A stretch of 64,000 bases of DNA from Paratinospora sagittata. Its lineage: Eukaryota > Streptophyta > Magnoliopsida > Ranunculales > Menispermaceae. The stretch covers positions 44,629,534 to 44,693,533 of the forward strand of contig CM069594.1 in the NCBI GenBank assembly GCA_035771175.1, written 5' to 3'. The translations under genes were made by a program, and so were the position numbers. Under the pieces are notes generated by a model. That model saw nothing but the letters and a program-made list of their open reading frames with translations. It made no database searches and was not told where the DNA came from. Below are positions 44,073 to 56,919 of this stretch, in pieces (position 1 is the first letter of the stretch; every line of letters starts with the position of its first letter).

Positions 44073-47000
44073 CTAGTGTCCTATGCGCTTGCGAGAATAA
44101 GATCTTGAAAATGGCACCATTGGAACTGATGATGGTCCTGCTTCATCACGTTCCGAGATCGATCGGCCACTATCTTCGTCCACTTCAAAGGAAGGCATAG
44201 CTTCATCACTTTGGATGCTCACACCAGAGAATACATCTATAATTGAATTCACGTAGACAATCATAGAACCCAAATTTAATTGCGGTGCAGGTGTAAACCT
44301 CCACTGCAATGCGATGTCGAGCGCTCGTTTGTTTCTCTGTCACATAAAGTACATACAAATAAAACTTACATGGGAATAACATATAAAACCTTACAGCTAA
44401 TATATAAACTTATGCATTATAAAGACATAAACGTGCAATCCTTTGTACCTGGCTGGCGCCATCCTCAACAACATGTCCTGAGAAACACTTATGTTGCCTC
44501 CATGTGCTTGGTTCTCAATAATTGGGTGAGATATCGAAATAAACCACTTGAGATACTCTAGAACCGCTAGCTCACTGCGTGTTCGAGGAGACAAAACATG
44601 ACCATCCTCTCCCATGTCTAATAAAAAAACGTGTACTTCACTTGGTATTTGTTCGTCGATGCCCTCCTTTCTGCTTGTGTGGGACGAAGAGGGAGTGGAG
44701 GACTTGTTTGGACATGGCCTAACTATCAAAGAACTCTATTCGGATGATAGGGTTCTACAACATCCAAGCATTTAATACAGCCAGTATAAAATGCAAACTC
44801 TGAAATGGGACGACTTGCTCTTGTATCCATGTAAGGGTCCCAATAAACTTGAACAAATATCACAATGAAACTAGTTACACAATGCTATTCAAAATCTTAA
44901 TTATAGATGCAATGTTATTTAAATCGTAATAATCATAAAGTATCGACTGACCTCGTGAGGGCGTATCCTGTCGATGGCCCTACGAAATGTGTCCACTTAA
45001 TCATCCTTTAAACCCATTGATGCTTACTTTATGTGCACACTTTTAAGTGAAGAAAGATATGCAAAAATGCACTCTTTAAATTATAAACCAATGAAATGCA
45101 ACATAATTATACCCTAGACATAAAGTAGATGATGCAACAAGTTATAAGTGTAAACTAGGGCAAATAATGTAGTAAATACAACAAGTAATAAACTTGTCCC
45201 AAGGTTGAACATCAAGGGTTGGGATGAGTTCCTAAAACTATGGTGTGCTACAAATAATAAAATGAAAAATAAGAAAAAAATGAAATAATAGTAAAATGAG
45301 AGTACTTGTAAATGATGAATGATAATGTAAGGAAGAACAATAAGATGAAAAGTTAAGGCATTAGAGTAGACTCAATCCTTCTCTCTTTTAGTCCTTTTTG
45401 AGTAAAATGATTAGGGGTGGAAATAACTAAAAAATTCTCCCACCTACAATAATAAATCTTTAAGCTCAAATATGTTAAAAAGTAGTGTTCTCCCACAAAA
45501 GGTATTTATCATGAAAATACAAAATAGAACTAGTGTTCTAATGTGTGTGAAAACTAAATGTGAATTCCAAGTATGTGAAATACATGATATGACACATCAA
45601 AGAAAACTACAAAAAGTCACACTACAAGATGAAAATGAAATACCTCAATCTTTCATTAGATTTTGCAAATCCAAACATACAAAATACATGATAAAATGTA
45701 TGAAGAAAAATATAAAACCAAGGGAAAGCATGAGAGAACACATGTCAATTAAATCTAAATATAAATGTTACCTAAGAATTCCCAAGAAGAGAGTCGAGAG
45801 GGCTTCCTCTTAGCCCTAAAAAGACTTAGCCTTCCATGGATTTGAAGGCCATGAAAGAACAAAAATAAAAGAGAAGAAAAATGAAAATATGAGAAGTATG
45901 GAGAGCTCCTAAGTGATCAAAGAGAAAATGAAAATACAGGATCCTCTCAAGTGTGGATTTGAGCAGTTTATGTAGTTAATCAAGAGAGAAAATGAGCCAA
46001 TGGGAGGTGGTCTAAGTGGGTGATGTGGATGAATGGTACAAGTGGCTCATGCTCCAATAAAGTTTTGTATAAGATGATAGCAAATTCAAATTAAAGGTGA
46101 TAGGCAGCTATGATAGCTGGGGACATGGGAGCATGGGGTGGTTTAGAGAAAAGAGAAATAAGAGGGAATCTTGGGATACTTTTTGACTACTCATTATCAA
46201 TCTTGGTTCTCTCATAAATTCAAACTCATCCCTTGGATTATTCTTGGGATCCGCTACAAGATGATGATGATGATGAAGATGTATCCATGTGTGCCATGTG
46301 TTCTTTTTGACTTGAGATTCCTCCATCTTCTATCATAACCGTAGATTCTCCTTGAGATTCACAAAATTTCCACTCAAATGGTGAATGAATGGGATGATGC
46401 CATATGTCATGAAACCAAGTGGGGTGATGACTTCTCTAAGTTGATGGTCTCTAGGCTCAATGCTCATATGCTCCACCATAATCAACTTCTCATACATTTT
46501 TTCCTATAATTAACACAAATATGGCATAATGAGAAATTTAATTATGATGATCTTAAATTATGCACATGATTTTAAAATTGATGTTTGCTTCCTAGAAAAT
46601 TTATGGATTTATGAAATGAAGAAATCAAACATATTTTATAATTAATTATTAAACCATGAGCCTTAAAATATGATAATGTTCTATTATAAAATAATAATTA
46701 AATGTCAAAATGAGCATTATCACCCATCTCCTTCCTTGGGACCCACATTTTCACACGGGGTAGATTGTTGTAGTACTTAGGATTCACCTGTGAATGAGTA
46801 AAGGGAAAATGATCATACAACCATCCCTATTAAACACATTTTATATTAAAATCATCATCTAAACATCTTGATATCTCGATATGTATTAAAGTTAAATGTA
46901 AAAAAATGCATACCTCAAGCAAGGTGAGATACCCTACAATCTAACACACCTCAGTCCGTGCTACACATCCGAGCTAACGGTATAAATATGCAAGACATGC

Positions 47001-48006
47001 AGCACTCCCATGCGTATAAATCGATCATGTCCACGTGGTGTAGTAATTGAAGATAAGAAACATGGACTCGCGTACCGATCTTGTGGCAGAACAATGTGCA
47101 GCCTAGCAAATGTAGTAAAAATGCCCTCGTCGTGCACTCCACTGAGGGGTAGTCCCCGTCATCATCATTTCTTCTGGTTGTACCGAAATGTTATTTCAGC
47201 CAGCGCTTACTCACAGTTATCCCCTTAACAGTTTGTATTTCATCTACTGCTTCAGTAATAAAAACTTCCAATGTTTGGCTTACTAACTCTGCTGCATCAT
47301 TACTGTTCATTGTTACTACTGAGACCGCTCTGCCCATGACTGGAATGTTGAGGAGTATGGCAACATCATCGAGCGTGATTGTCATTTCACCAAAAGGAAG
47401 GTAAAATGTGTTTGTCTCGGGTTGCCATCGCTCCGCGAACGCTAAAATCAAAGTCTTGTTCGCAAACGTAAACGAACAACTGATTAGAGGACTCAACCCA
47501 GATCTTTGTATTATTGCTTGGAGTTGTTCCTGGTCGGGGTGGCATTTTAGATCCCATTCCCCTACTTGTGCCCCATGATTTATACACTTGAGTAGGGATC
47601 AATGTTGTCAACAAAAAAACAAATATGAATAGTCATTATTAACAAGAAAGAACCGTCAACAACAAGAGTATTGTATAAAGGGATGACAACTTACCTCATT
47701 CGCCCATATAGTTGCAGCAATGTGGTTTTTAAAACTGAGAAGTACAGTGGGATCAGACGGACCTCCCGAAAATGGTGAAGGGGCACTCTTAAGATGTCCT
47801 TTCTTCAGTGTGTGCGGTCTTGTCTGCTCTTCGCCTTCTTCTCCTTCTACGGTGTTTATGCCCTCTTCTGGCACGCTGGTCTCCTCAATTGAAGGTAAGT
47901 TAGATTCATCAAGCCTTCATTGTCTTTTTCCTGCCGTCGTAGGCCGAGGATGTGACGCACTTTGCTCGGTAGAAGTGGAGATGGTCCTGTGTGTTTTTGG
48001 TACCAT
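44073..48006 (-). pseudogene. Plant mobile domain (PMD) gene of the MULE, broken and interrupted
   Basis: On the minus strand a likely start ATG at 48,006 is followed by an in-frame stop near 47,918. The frame then continues through the PMD N-terminus GPSDPTVLLSFKNHIAATIW and a donor GTAAGT near 47,694. The next exon (about 47,595-47,190) has LILAFAERWQPETNTFYLPF and GEMTITLDDVAILLNIPVMG, the core PMD signature shared with MAIN/MAIL-type proteins. It continues with ARAFLLHLLGCTLF-like sequence at 46,951-47,142 and KMWVPRKEMG near 46,740. After the nested LTR it resumes with FRRAIDRIRPHE near 44,970, VYWDPYMDTRASRP near 44,830 and an Arg/Ser-rich tail at 44,073-44,309. PMD proteins occur both as host chromatin/silencing factors and inside transposons; here it is transposon cargo, inactivated by several stops and shifts. 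Confidence 0.82.
45018..46722 (-). mobile_element. Solo LTR nested in the PMD gene, TSD ATGGG/CCCAT
   Basis: The 1,705-bp unit reads on minus from TGATAATGCTCATTTTGACA to GTAAGCATCA. It is flanked on the plus strand by CCCAT at 45,013-45,017 and 46,723-46,727. TG...CA ends plus a 5-bp TSD indicate an LTR retrotransposon solo LTR; the superfamily is not clear. The 113-codon open frame at 45,472-45,813 inside it has no recognisable domain. The insertion interrupts PMD coding sequence. Confidence 0.8.
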
Positions 48007-48653
48007 GACTGCATGAAATAAAAATGAGATGTAATTATTTACAAAAATTGAAGAAAAAAACAAGGGTTTCAAGGAGGCTCGACCACCCAGAGTCGAGACC
48101 ACTTCAGTAAGGGTCGGCACTGTGTGGCCAACCCAAGCGACGAGGATGATGATGGATCATGGCTTATTGGCGATTCCGGCGGCTATTTTTCACACAAAAT
48201 GCATGAATACAATGCATTTCATCAATAAAATTGAATGAAAATAAAAAATAAAAAATAAAACATTAAAAGTATGCATTTCTTACCGAATCATGTATCAAAC
48301 AACAAAAATCTTTCGAACACCCAAAGAGTCGCGTTTTTGCTTCTTCAATGGAGGGAACAACCTAAATGAAAGCACAAAACAAGGGAAAATGAAGAGATGA
48401 GAAGAAATAGGAGAAAAATCAATCACTTTAGATGTGAAACTAGGGTTTTAGGAAAGAAGAAAGTTTGCTTGAGTTGAAGAAAACGAGAAGAAGAAAACAG
48501 TGAGGGTGGTTTTCGATGAGGTATGCAAACATAGGTAGTTTAGGAAGTCTAAAAAATTTGGGTGGGGTGGTAATAACCTATGTGGATTTGGGTGGGGTTA
48601 GCTTAGCATGTGGGATGGTTATAGGCTAATAGTGGGGTTCATTTAGCAGGCCT
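48007..48653 (-). other. Right terminal region of the MULE, presumed PMD promoter and leader
   Basis: Between the PMD start and the right terminus there is AT-rich sequence with GAGAAGAAGAAAAC-type purine tracts. There is also a mirrored counterpart of the left end (GGTGGGGTGGTAATAACC at right versus CCACTCCACTCAACC at left). No ORF is recognised. Confidence 0.45.
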
Positions 48654-49801
48654 CACTATTTATAATGAGAATACTTTTTAAGGATGGTACGTTGCGTTTT
48701 TGTTAAAATGCCAAAATTACCCATTAACTTTTAAGTAAATATTCAATTTAACTTAAAATAAGAAATAAGGGCAATTTTGTAAAAACAAACGTATCAAATC
48801 CCAAGATTCCTAAAATATTGCCCACGTTTCCAAAACTATTTGCACATAGTTACCAAAACTGTGTGCGCGTGTTTGAATAGAATCGTGAATTAAGGCAACT
48901 TATTTCACCCATTATCTCATATATCTATACTTTTGAGTTATGTTTCTCTTCGGCCTGTGAGCAATAATTAAGCATGTTGGTGGTGGTGGCTGGTGGCAAT
49001 GGAATGAAATTTTGTGTATTTTCTACCATGAAAACGATTGTTCCATGAACACCTCAGAGGTACTCTAACCACTTTAAGTTTTACATGCTTTCAGTTGAAT
49101 GGTTTGAACAATTTTAATTGTCTAGCTTCTAAGTTTTACTTTGTTACAATTTATAATAATGAAGAAGAAGAAAATGGAAAACTACAAAAGTTAACTATTG
49201 CTTGCATTTTGTTTGAAAAAAAGCCCGCTGACTAGTTGAAGTAAGATAAACTTTTATTTTATTTTATTTTTAAATTTTTTTTTTAAGATAGTGAAGTAAG
49301 ATAACTTAGGTTAAAAAAAATGAAAAAAATCTATCCATTCTAGTGCATGGGTGAAATTTGTGATCTCAGCGACAATATATAGTGAGAAATCCTTTTCTCC
49401 CATCTATTACTTGCAAGGAGTGGTTAAAACAAATTTAGAAGGCCTCTTATTAATGGTTGGTTTTATGCTGTCAAGAGTTCATATATGCTAAAGAAATTAA
49501 TTGGAAGATTGCCATTTTCCATAATGGATATCACTTTATATCTTAGAGGACATGATTTTTAAAAAAATATTGTTTCTCATATAATTATGAAAGAGAAGCA
49601 ACGATTAATTATGAAAGAGCACCTCTTTTCTCATGAAGCTTGTGAAATTTTCAAAATAGATATTATAATTTATGATCAATCTGTCCTATGGATTTTAAGT
49701 TTTAACCCTCCAATCTAGTTGATCGTCAACCTTTTTGTTAATGTTTTGAAAGAAATTTATATTTTTAAATTTATTAACATATATATATATATATATAATA
49801 T
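48654..49801. other. AT-rich spacer, no gene recognised
   Basis: Joined across the MULE, bases 39,428-39,440 and 48,663 onward read TCTATACTATTTA then TAATGAGAATAC, resembling the 5' TC end of plant Helitrons. A (TA)n run lies at 49,780-49,799. No coding sequence is visible. Confidence 0.4.
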
Positions 49802-50548
49802 TTATCTATTAATATAGATGACCTTACCCTCCAGCATCAACACACATCCTAGACCTGAGCGAAAAATATTTGTATAAATCACTAACTCTTCCCCAGGTTT
49901 TAAAAGTACTAAAACTAATGTAGTAGTTACCTTCCTTTTCAATTCCATGAAGGCCTCCTCACATGCAATAGTCCACACAAATGTAACACATTTATGAGTT
50001 AGTTTGGTCACTGGAGTGGCTATTTTAGAAAAACCTCTCACAAACTTTTTATAATAACTGACTAAACCTAGAAAACTCTTCACCTCAGTTACTTTGGTTA
50101 GTCTTGGCTAATTAATGATTGCCTCAATCTTTATAGAATTAACCGAAATACTATTCACATTAACCACATAACCCAAAAATTTCACCTTGCTTATCCAAAA
50201 CTTTGAACTTACTAAACTTAACGTACAATTGATCCTCCTTCAGTGTTTGTAGTGTGATTCTTAGGTGCTACTCATGCTCCTCTCGAGTCTTGAAATAAAT
50301 GAGAATATCATCCATAAATACAATGATAAACTAATCAGGGTATGACTTAAATACCTTTTGCACCAAATCCATGAACATGTTCTTAGTTAATCCAAAAGGC
50401 ATCACGAGAAACTCATAGCAGTCATATCTTGCTCAGAGTGTTGTATTAGGTTTATCATTTATCCTCTTCCTTAATCTTCAATGAATGGTAGCCTAATCTC
50501 ATATCAAACAAATCATCAATTTTGGGTGGAGGATATTTATTTTTCACC
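49802..50548 (-). pseudogene. Gypsy RT (second half) and RNase H start
   Basis: The minus strand gives [33 protein letters not shown] and the catalytic FMDDILIYFK box near 50,300. RT thumb and RNase H then follow at 49,802-50,083: MKSFLGLVSYYKKFVRGFSK, CEEAFMELK, and a decayed version of the usual DAS..G.G.VL motif (SGLGCVLM). Stops and a small deletion between the KIDDLFD and CYEFLVMPF blocks show decay. The open frame ends at 49,802 in unrelated AT-rich DNA. Confidence 0.83.
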
Positions 50549-50553
50549 ATCAC

Positions 50554-53265
50554 TATCACGACCCACGAGTTGTGATGCATGACCGGCACGGAACCCCGTG
50601 TATATCCTTCATCGACATCCTGATGAGTCTTCTAATACACACCATAATCGCAAATACACAACAACAAACACATGGACATACATAAGATCATCATTATAAA
50701 ACATACCCAAAATGACAACCATAATTTTTTTTTTCCTCCAAGTCCATAGTGTTCAAAAATACAAAATATACTTAACCATAAGTACAAACCCATCTAAATG
50801 TTAAGTATAAGCATTAGGTGTTACATAGTACAATTTATCAAAATAAATGTGGAAAAGTACTAAACACCTACGTCAACAAAAGTACGGGAACGCTTCACAG
50901 CTAAGCGTTCCCCTTCTCCTTCCTATTCGATCCTGAAAAGATAAGGATGAGAGTGAGCTACAACAAGCTTAGTGAATGTTCTATACAAGTGGAAACTTAT
51001 ATATGCATTTAATTAAAACATTGTAAGATCATTAAAACCATTTAAATAACATGGGTATAAGCAAGATTACATACATGTCAATATAATGTATCATGTCATA
51101 AACAAGACAATGCATACTATTTTATAAACATGCATATGCAACCTAAACATCTCCTGAGTAAGAATCAATACAAGGGCCATGCGTGCACAAAATCCATGCC
51201 CGATTGACTTCTTACCCGTATCTATTAGGAATTCTAATGGGTCAGGCATGTCACCGGGATCAATCCTTTCTCGGAGATCCCGTCTCCACCTATCATTGAA
51301 ACCCTTTACAAGGTCCACAATTGAGGATTCCCGGTCAGCCCAATGGGATTCCATAAGAATCCCAAGCTTAGGGAATGAAACATAACTTAACTGCTTTCCC
51401 AACTGACTATGCTCAAATACAGTTTATGAATTCAATAAATCATGCATACTACATTAGATAAGCATTTAAAATATTTTATACTACAATGCCACATATAAAA
51501 TTCACAAGTAAAGGAACACTCACAACTTGATTGGCTAGACCCAGCCAATCCAATTTTCAATTCCAAAAAGCACTAGGATGCCACAATCACCCAATGCAAC
51601 TCAATCCCCAATTGGCTTATTTGGTTAACTTAGATCAGTCACAAATCTTGAAACATACATGGTTTATGTCAAAACTGAAAATCAATCCAAGTATGCCAAC
51701 TAACCATGTTTAAACCCAAATCAAATACCAATTAAGATTCTAAAATGGTCCTACACATGAGCCAATCCCATATTGCCCAATTTAACCATTTAATACCAAA
51801 TTAACCCACATTTAGCCCAATTGAATGCAATAGGTTGATCTAACCACTATAATACATGAAATTCAATCATAAATAGGGTTACTTAGACTAATTGCAAGTC
51901 AATTTGACCAATTGACATCAATTAGGTCAAAATCCCCAAATTTGGGCAAATTCCCAAATCACATGCAATTTTCCAAATTACAAGGCCTAGGCCAAAATTG
52001 TACTACACCTAGGGTTTTCAGCCATCAAGATCAGTAAATTGGACCATCATAACACCACATTTACCCATCTATTCATCATACATTACATGCAAATCTAATG
52101 GCAAACCCTAAGTCCAAAAATCCTAGTTTTGGTCAATATACATAACCACTCTAATTTCTTGTTAGAAAATAAGGGTTTTACCTTCAATAGGTTCCCAACG
52201 GCCTGTAATTAAACATAAATGACATGAAAACCCTAACTCCAAGATGTGTTAAGATGTGTTCTTCCAACACCCTCCACAAGTTTTGGTATTCATGGGTGGA
52301 AACACACCATTTGGGGTTGTTCTAGGTTAGGGAAGGTCATTAGCATCATAAACAAACATAAAATAGCCTAAACATGTAAACCCTAGGTCAAGAACCCACC
52401 AAATCCGGGATTCATACAAACCCTAGGTCAAAATAAAACTTGCAAACACACATGAAAGAGATAGAAAGAAGAAAATGAGGAAGAAATGCAAACCTTAGAG
52501 GGATTTTGGGCAACAATGCACCAAACCCTAGCCTTCCCCTCTCCTTTCTCTTCTCCCCTTCTTTTCCTCTTCTCCAAGCTCCTTTCCCTCTCTTCTAAGT
52601 GAAAAATGAGCAAGTGTGCCGAACATTAGAGCGTGGTTGCTTTTATAGAAAATTTTGGGCCCATAAGAAAAATCCACTTAAATAAAAGGAACAAATTTTC
52701 TGTTGCAATTACTTGTACTTAGATAATAAATTCTTACAAATGACTCATCAATTTAACATTTTAACCATTTTTATGAGTTAATTAAACATCTTCTGGTAAA
52801 ATTTCAGCTCAATCCAACTGTGGGATTGTGAGTTCCAACCGTTTGATCAAAACTGCGTAAGAAAATCCGTAAATCTGTGAAACAGTGTTTTGAGTCTTAT
52901 ATCTCACAGTAGACAACTCCGATCAAATCTTCACCAATCATAATGAAGATATATTAGAGAAGAATAATCTGACAAAATTTTAGCTCAATCAAACCATGAA
53001 TCTAGGAGATCAAGATATTGATGTAATCGGTGACAGAGATTTCTTCCTCCATGGAGCGAGCTCCACTGATTCAAAACACTGTTTCGACATGTTTAGGCGT
53101 CGAACGGATTTTCGATCATTCCAAAACTTTAGGCACACATTAAACAACTTAAAAGCATGCAAAGACACTCGAACCAACATGTGTTGAGCATCAAATATGA
53201 ATTCGCATACGTATACGGGTACTTTACGGGTCAAAGTGATATCATTCTAAGTTACGGGCGTTACA
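50554..53265 (-). mobile_element. Solo LTR (gypsy type) with TSD ATCAC
   Basis: On minus it runs from 53,265 (TGTAACGCCCGTAACTTAG) to 50,554 (GGGTCGTGATA, the terminal CA having become TA). ATCAC is duplicated at 50,549-50,553 and 53,266-53,270. A TATA-like TATAAAAGCAACC on minus near 52,640 supports the orientation. Length is 2,712 bp with no genes. It interrupts the RT of the host gypsy. Confidence 0.87.
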
Positions 53266-53270
53266 ATCAC

Positions 53271-53627
53271 CTTGTTCAGTTTCCCGTAATCAATACATAG
53301 CCTCAAGCTTACATCTTTTTTTCTTTTTCTTTTTTGGTTTACAAACAAGACTGGAGCTCCCCAAAGTGACATACTAGGATAGATAAATCTCTTGCTCATC
53401 AAGTAAGGGATTTATCGATTCTATAAGGAGGTATAGCAAGGGTTTAGCACCAAACATAAACTCAATAATGAAATGTATTTTCTACTTCAGTGCCAACCTT
53501 GGTAAGTCATTTGGAAACACCTTCGGGTACTCTCTCACCACAAAAAAAACTTGATAACTGAGTCTCGATTTCCTTATCCCCAATAGGCATTAGGTTCACA
53601 AGTAACTTATATCCGTTTAAGGTTACT
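53271..53627 (-). pseudogene. Gypsy protease-RT linker and RT start
   Basis: The minus strand reads VFPNDLPRLALK then a stop (usual FPDDLPGLPP), followed by LGSSSLVCK, the remnant of WGAPVLFV(K). A Lys-rich insertion precedes [15 protein letters not shown], the conserved RT entry motif (usual [15 protein letters not shown]). It is bounded by two LTR insertions. Confidence 0.8.
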
Positions 53628-53632
53628 ATACA

Positions 53633-56444
53633 TGTGACGTCCCGAAAATTATTTCATCTAGCCCATAACCCAATTGCACTTTGCCCAAACTCTACGCGTT
53701 GCCTTGCCCAAACTCTACGCGTTGCCTTGATATGTTTGGTGTTTGTTTGATGGTTGTTTAATGTTTGTATAGTTGATGCTTGATAATGTATATAAATATG
53801 TGTATCATAAATTGTATATGGGTCATCTTAAATTAAATTATAATGCATATGTTATTATTTATGCATGGGCCCATTAAACCATGAATTGATATGAGTTAGG
53901 ATTGATTTAATAAAAGGATAAATGAGAATAAAAATTTGATGTATTAAATGGATTGGACATCTAAAATACATGGAAGCGCGAAATTGGTTAAAGTACATGT
54001 GGTTGGTATGGGTAGTATGAGACCAACACATGTGAAGGTTGGTGCATGAAAGTGGACAAGTGTCCTATGCCCTCAAGGAAATGCTAGAATGAGTTGAGGG
54101 AATCAAGGAGAGAATCAAGGAGGAAATCAAGGAGGAAATCAAGGAGAGAATCAAGGAGAGAATCATGGAGGGAATCAAGGAAGTGCTAGAAAGAGGTGAG
54201 TGGAGAGAAAGGAAAAAAAAAGAGAAAGAAAAGAAGAGAAAGGAAAGAAGAAGAGAAAGAAGGGAGTCGCAAGAGGAAGATCTCTGAAACATTTTCATCA
54301 AAGAGCTGGATCTTTGGGATATATGGTCAGATTGAGCTCAAAATTTGTCAGCAAGTTCGTAGCTTATGGTTATTCATTCTGGTAGGCGGAGATCTTGATC
54401 AGAGGTTTCTTCTAAGAGATCTAACCTCTCAAACAAAGCTGGTCGGAAAGTCTGGATTTCTTGCACCGTTTTGCTCAAACTTATAGATCTCCTTAATCTA
54501 CCGTTGGATGGATATCAAATTTGGGTATGTAGTTTATAACTGATATTTCTATATTCCGAACGGTGAATATGTTTATACGTTTAGTATTTTATGTGATATA
54601 GTCATCTGAGTTTGAGTATTAGCAGCAGGAAAGGAGAAATTGTCTGATTAGAGACTTGGACCGTTGGATTGGGCTGATATTTGGACAGAAGGTTTGTTTC
54701 TTCACACACTTCACTCTGTACGGTTGATTTTGAGATTACATGTTTCTGTTGGTAGATTGATACATCTGAACAGAATATTAAATGAAGAATTGGTAGGGTT
54801 ACTTGTATTAGACCCAAATTTAGAATATGAACTTAGACCTTTCCAAATAGCTTGCATGTCAACTATGTTGACCAAGTTGCCATTGTTGATGAGCCCATGA
54901 TGCAAAATCAGTGATATACATGGCTGAACATGGTGACCTAGTGTAAATCGGCAATATGGCCTAAGTATGAAAAATTTCATATTTTAGGGCTTTTGATGCT
55001 TTTGGCCTAGAATCATTGAATTGATGCAACTTATGTTTAATTAAGTATGATTAGGGTTGATTATGCTACTGATTTGGTGGTTGTGACCATATCATGGGTT
55101 AGGCCTACTTGTGATCAAGTGACCCAATTTGGGCATGTTTATGCCTAAGGAATTGAAAATCAGTATTTTTGATTAATAGAATGGTTTATGAATGAGAACT
55201 ATGCATTAGAGGCCTAAGTCATGTGATTTGAGTTGAATGATGGGATTACATGGGATTTAGGCCTATTGTTTATATGTGGGCAGATTTAGGGTTGATGTGT
55301 GATGTCTATGTGATTGAGCATAGAAATTGATGTATGGTAGGAGATTGATGAATGTTCAGGATCTTGATTGGGTTGATTCGGTTTGGTGATCGTGTGTGGT
55401 TAAATACTCTCGCGAGGCTTGGTTGTGAGTAGACTTCATTTATGATTATATCTTTTATGTCATCATATCACTTATATATATATTGTATGTTGAAAGCATG
55501 AATGTGTTCTAATATTTTGAATGATGCATTGATTTGAGAAAACCTTATGACTTTGGTTGGGCCCATCTATCTGGCTAATAGGGGGCTTAACCTTGTCATA
55601 GGAGGGTTTTAGGAAAGGAAATGATTGGGGTCAACGGTACGGTGAAATAGACGTGCACTAGTAACCCAAAATAAACATGATTGGGGTCAACGACACAGTG
55701 AAATAGACGTGCACTAGTAACCCAATGCATGTGGAATGTGGATCCAAATTGATAAGCTTTTACTTGCATTGAACTTATTATAAATGCTTGATATCTATAT
55801 GTTATGAGCTTTTAATCATGCTACACATTGACATGCATACATGATGTTTATTGATGAGTATTGATAGCATATTTGAATTCTATTCACTGGGCACCGTTGG
55901 CTCACCCTCATTTTCCTCTTTCAGGTCCTTTTGTCCTGAATAAGGGCAAAAGAGTAGTCATATCTTGAGGGCCTTGCCTGCGAGAGAATCCAAAGCCTCG
56001 ATGTGAGTTGAGAGGCATTTTGATTGAACTGTGTTTTAAATTATGAAGTATTATATTTTGGATTATGTAATTATAATACTTACCACATTGTAGTATGGGT
56101 GAGTTGGGACTTGTTGGATAGACCATGTGGGCATATGACTGTTTTTATTTGTACCCACAATTTTGGACTTTATGTGTATGTCAATTTTAATGGACTGTAG
56201 GGATTATGATTTTATTTATGGTTCATTTTTATGGACTATCTCTTGTCTTGGATGATTAATACGGTGGGTAGTTTTGTTTAGTACCTTTTGATATTATGTC
56301 ATTGTTTGAGATAAGGCTCGTAGGGTCTCAACCACCTCACGGGAGTTGAGGAGTGGTCGGAGATGCCTACGCCGGGCGTCCCGTCCCGGCATTCCGCATG
56401 CCATTCCCTGCGGGGTTGGTGGTCCGGGGCCCGGGGTCGCCACA
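53633..56444 (+). mobile_element. Complete solo copy of the long LTR, TSD ATACA
   Basis: The 2,812-bp LTR runs from TGTGACGTCCCGAAAATT to GGGGTCGCCACA. ATACA is duplicated at 53,628-53,632 and 56,445-56,449. It is the reference copy for the fragments at 1-1405 and 20,275-22,660. A purine-rich stretch with 18-bp-type repeats lies at 54,090-54,290. There are no genes. Confidence 0.9.
54090..54190. repeat. Short tandem repeat in the LTR (AATCAAGGAG type)
   Basis: Five to six copies of an 18-bp unit such as GAGAGAATCAAGGAGGAA occur here. The matching position of the copy at 1-1405 has a different 41-bp repeat. Confidence 0.75.
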
Positions 56445-56449
56445 ATACA

Positions 56450-56635
56450 TTTCTCACAAATCATTTTAAGGATATATCCTCTTTTATGCTGTTGTACTCA
56501 ACATCAAAGGGATACTAGCTCTAACATAAGATAGTTTTAGTCTATTCAATCAATGTCTTGGTTGCCTTAGGATTTGGTTTTGTGATAGCCTTACCATTAT
56601 CCTTCGTTATTGATGGAGTTGCATTGGTTGTAGGA
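56450..56635 (-). pseudogene. Gypsy protease fragment
   Basis: The minus strand reads SIPLMLSTTA, KRIYP and MICEK with stops between. It lines up with RLIMSTTPGEKIYPNMICEH of the related element at 13.5 kb, where it follows the protease active site. The active-site segment itself has been separated by the LTR at 56,641. Confidence 0.65.
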
Positions 56636-56919
56636 GTCTCTGTTGGTGCACCCAAAAAGGGTGGGGGGGTGAGTTGCGTGATGGTCAAATTAAACTCTTT
56701 TCCAATGACTTAGTGATATACTTTGATACATTGGAATTAAATGCACATACTAACTATAAAGTAAAATGCATAACGTGAAGCACACTAGGATTTATAGTGG
56801 TTTGGCCAAGCCTACGTCCACTACCTAATCTCCCGATTAGGGTTTTCTCAATCCACTAACTGATTCTCTTACGGGTGAGAACCAAACCGTTACAACTTGC
56901 CCTTTTACAGGTTCAAGGC

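Larger units (their letters stand above)
39441..48653. mobile_element. Mutator-like element (MULE) with transposase-OTU and PMD genes
   Basis: The 9,213-bp element has short imperfect inverted ends (left GTCGGCTAAACGAACC; right, read inward, GGCCTGCTAAATGAACC). It is flanked by TACTATTTA (39,432-39,440) and CACTATTTA (48,654-48,662), a 9-bp TSD with one change as expected for MULEs. Inside are a + strand FAR1/MULE/SWIM transposase with an OTU-like domain (40,147-42,757), a central palindrome (43,144-43,864) and a - strand plant mobile domain gene (44,073-48,006). Each gene begins near one terminus, giving the convergent layout of MuDR. Both genes carry inactivating changes and a solo LTR is nested at 45,018-46,722. 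Confidence 0.8.

Noticed and set aside
44280..44561. 93-codon + strand frame
   Set aside because: Antisense to the PMD gene, which has recognisable motifs on the minus strand.
45472..45813. 113-codon open frame
   Set aside because: It lies wholly inside a solo LTR with a clear TSD, is Lys-rich by AT bias, and has no domain.
54065..54301. 78-codon minus-strand hydrophobic Ser/Leu/Ile frame
   Set aside because: It is the translation of an LTR tandem repeat; no conservation with the sister copies.
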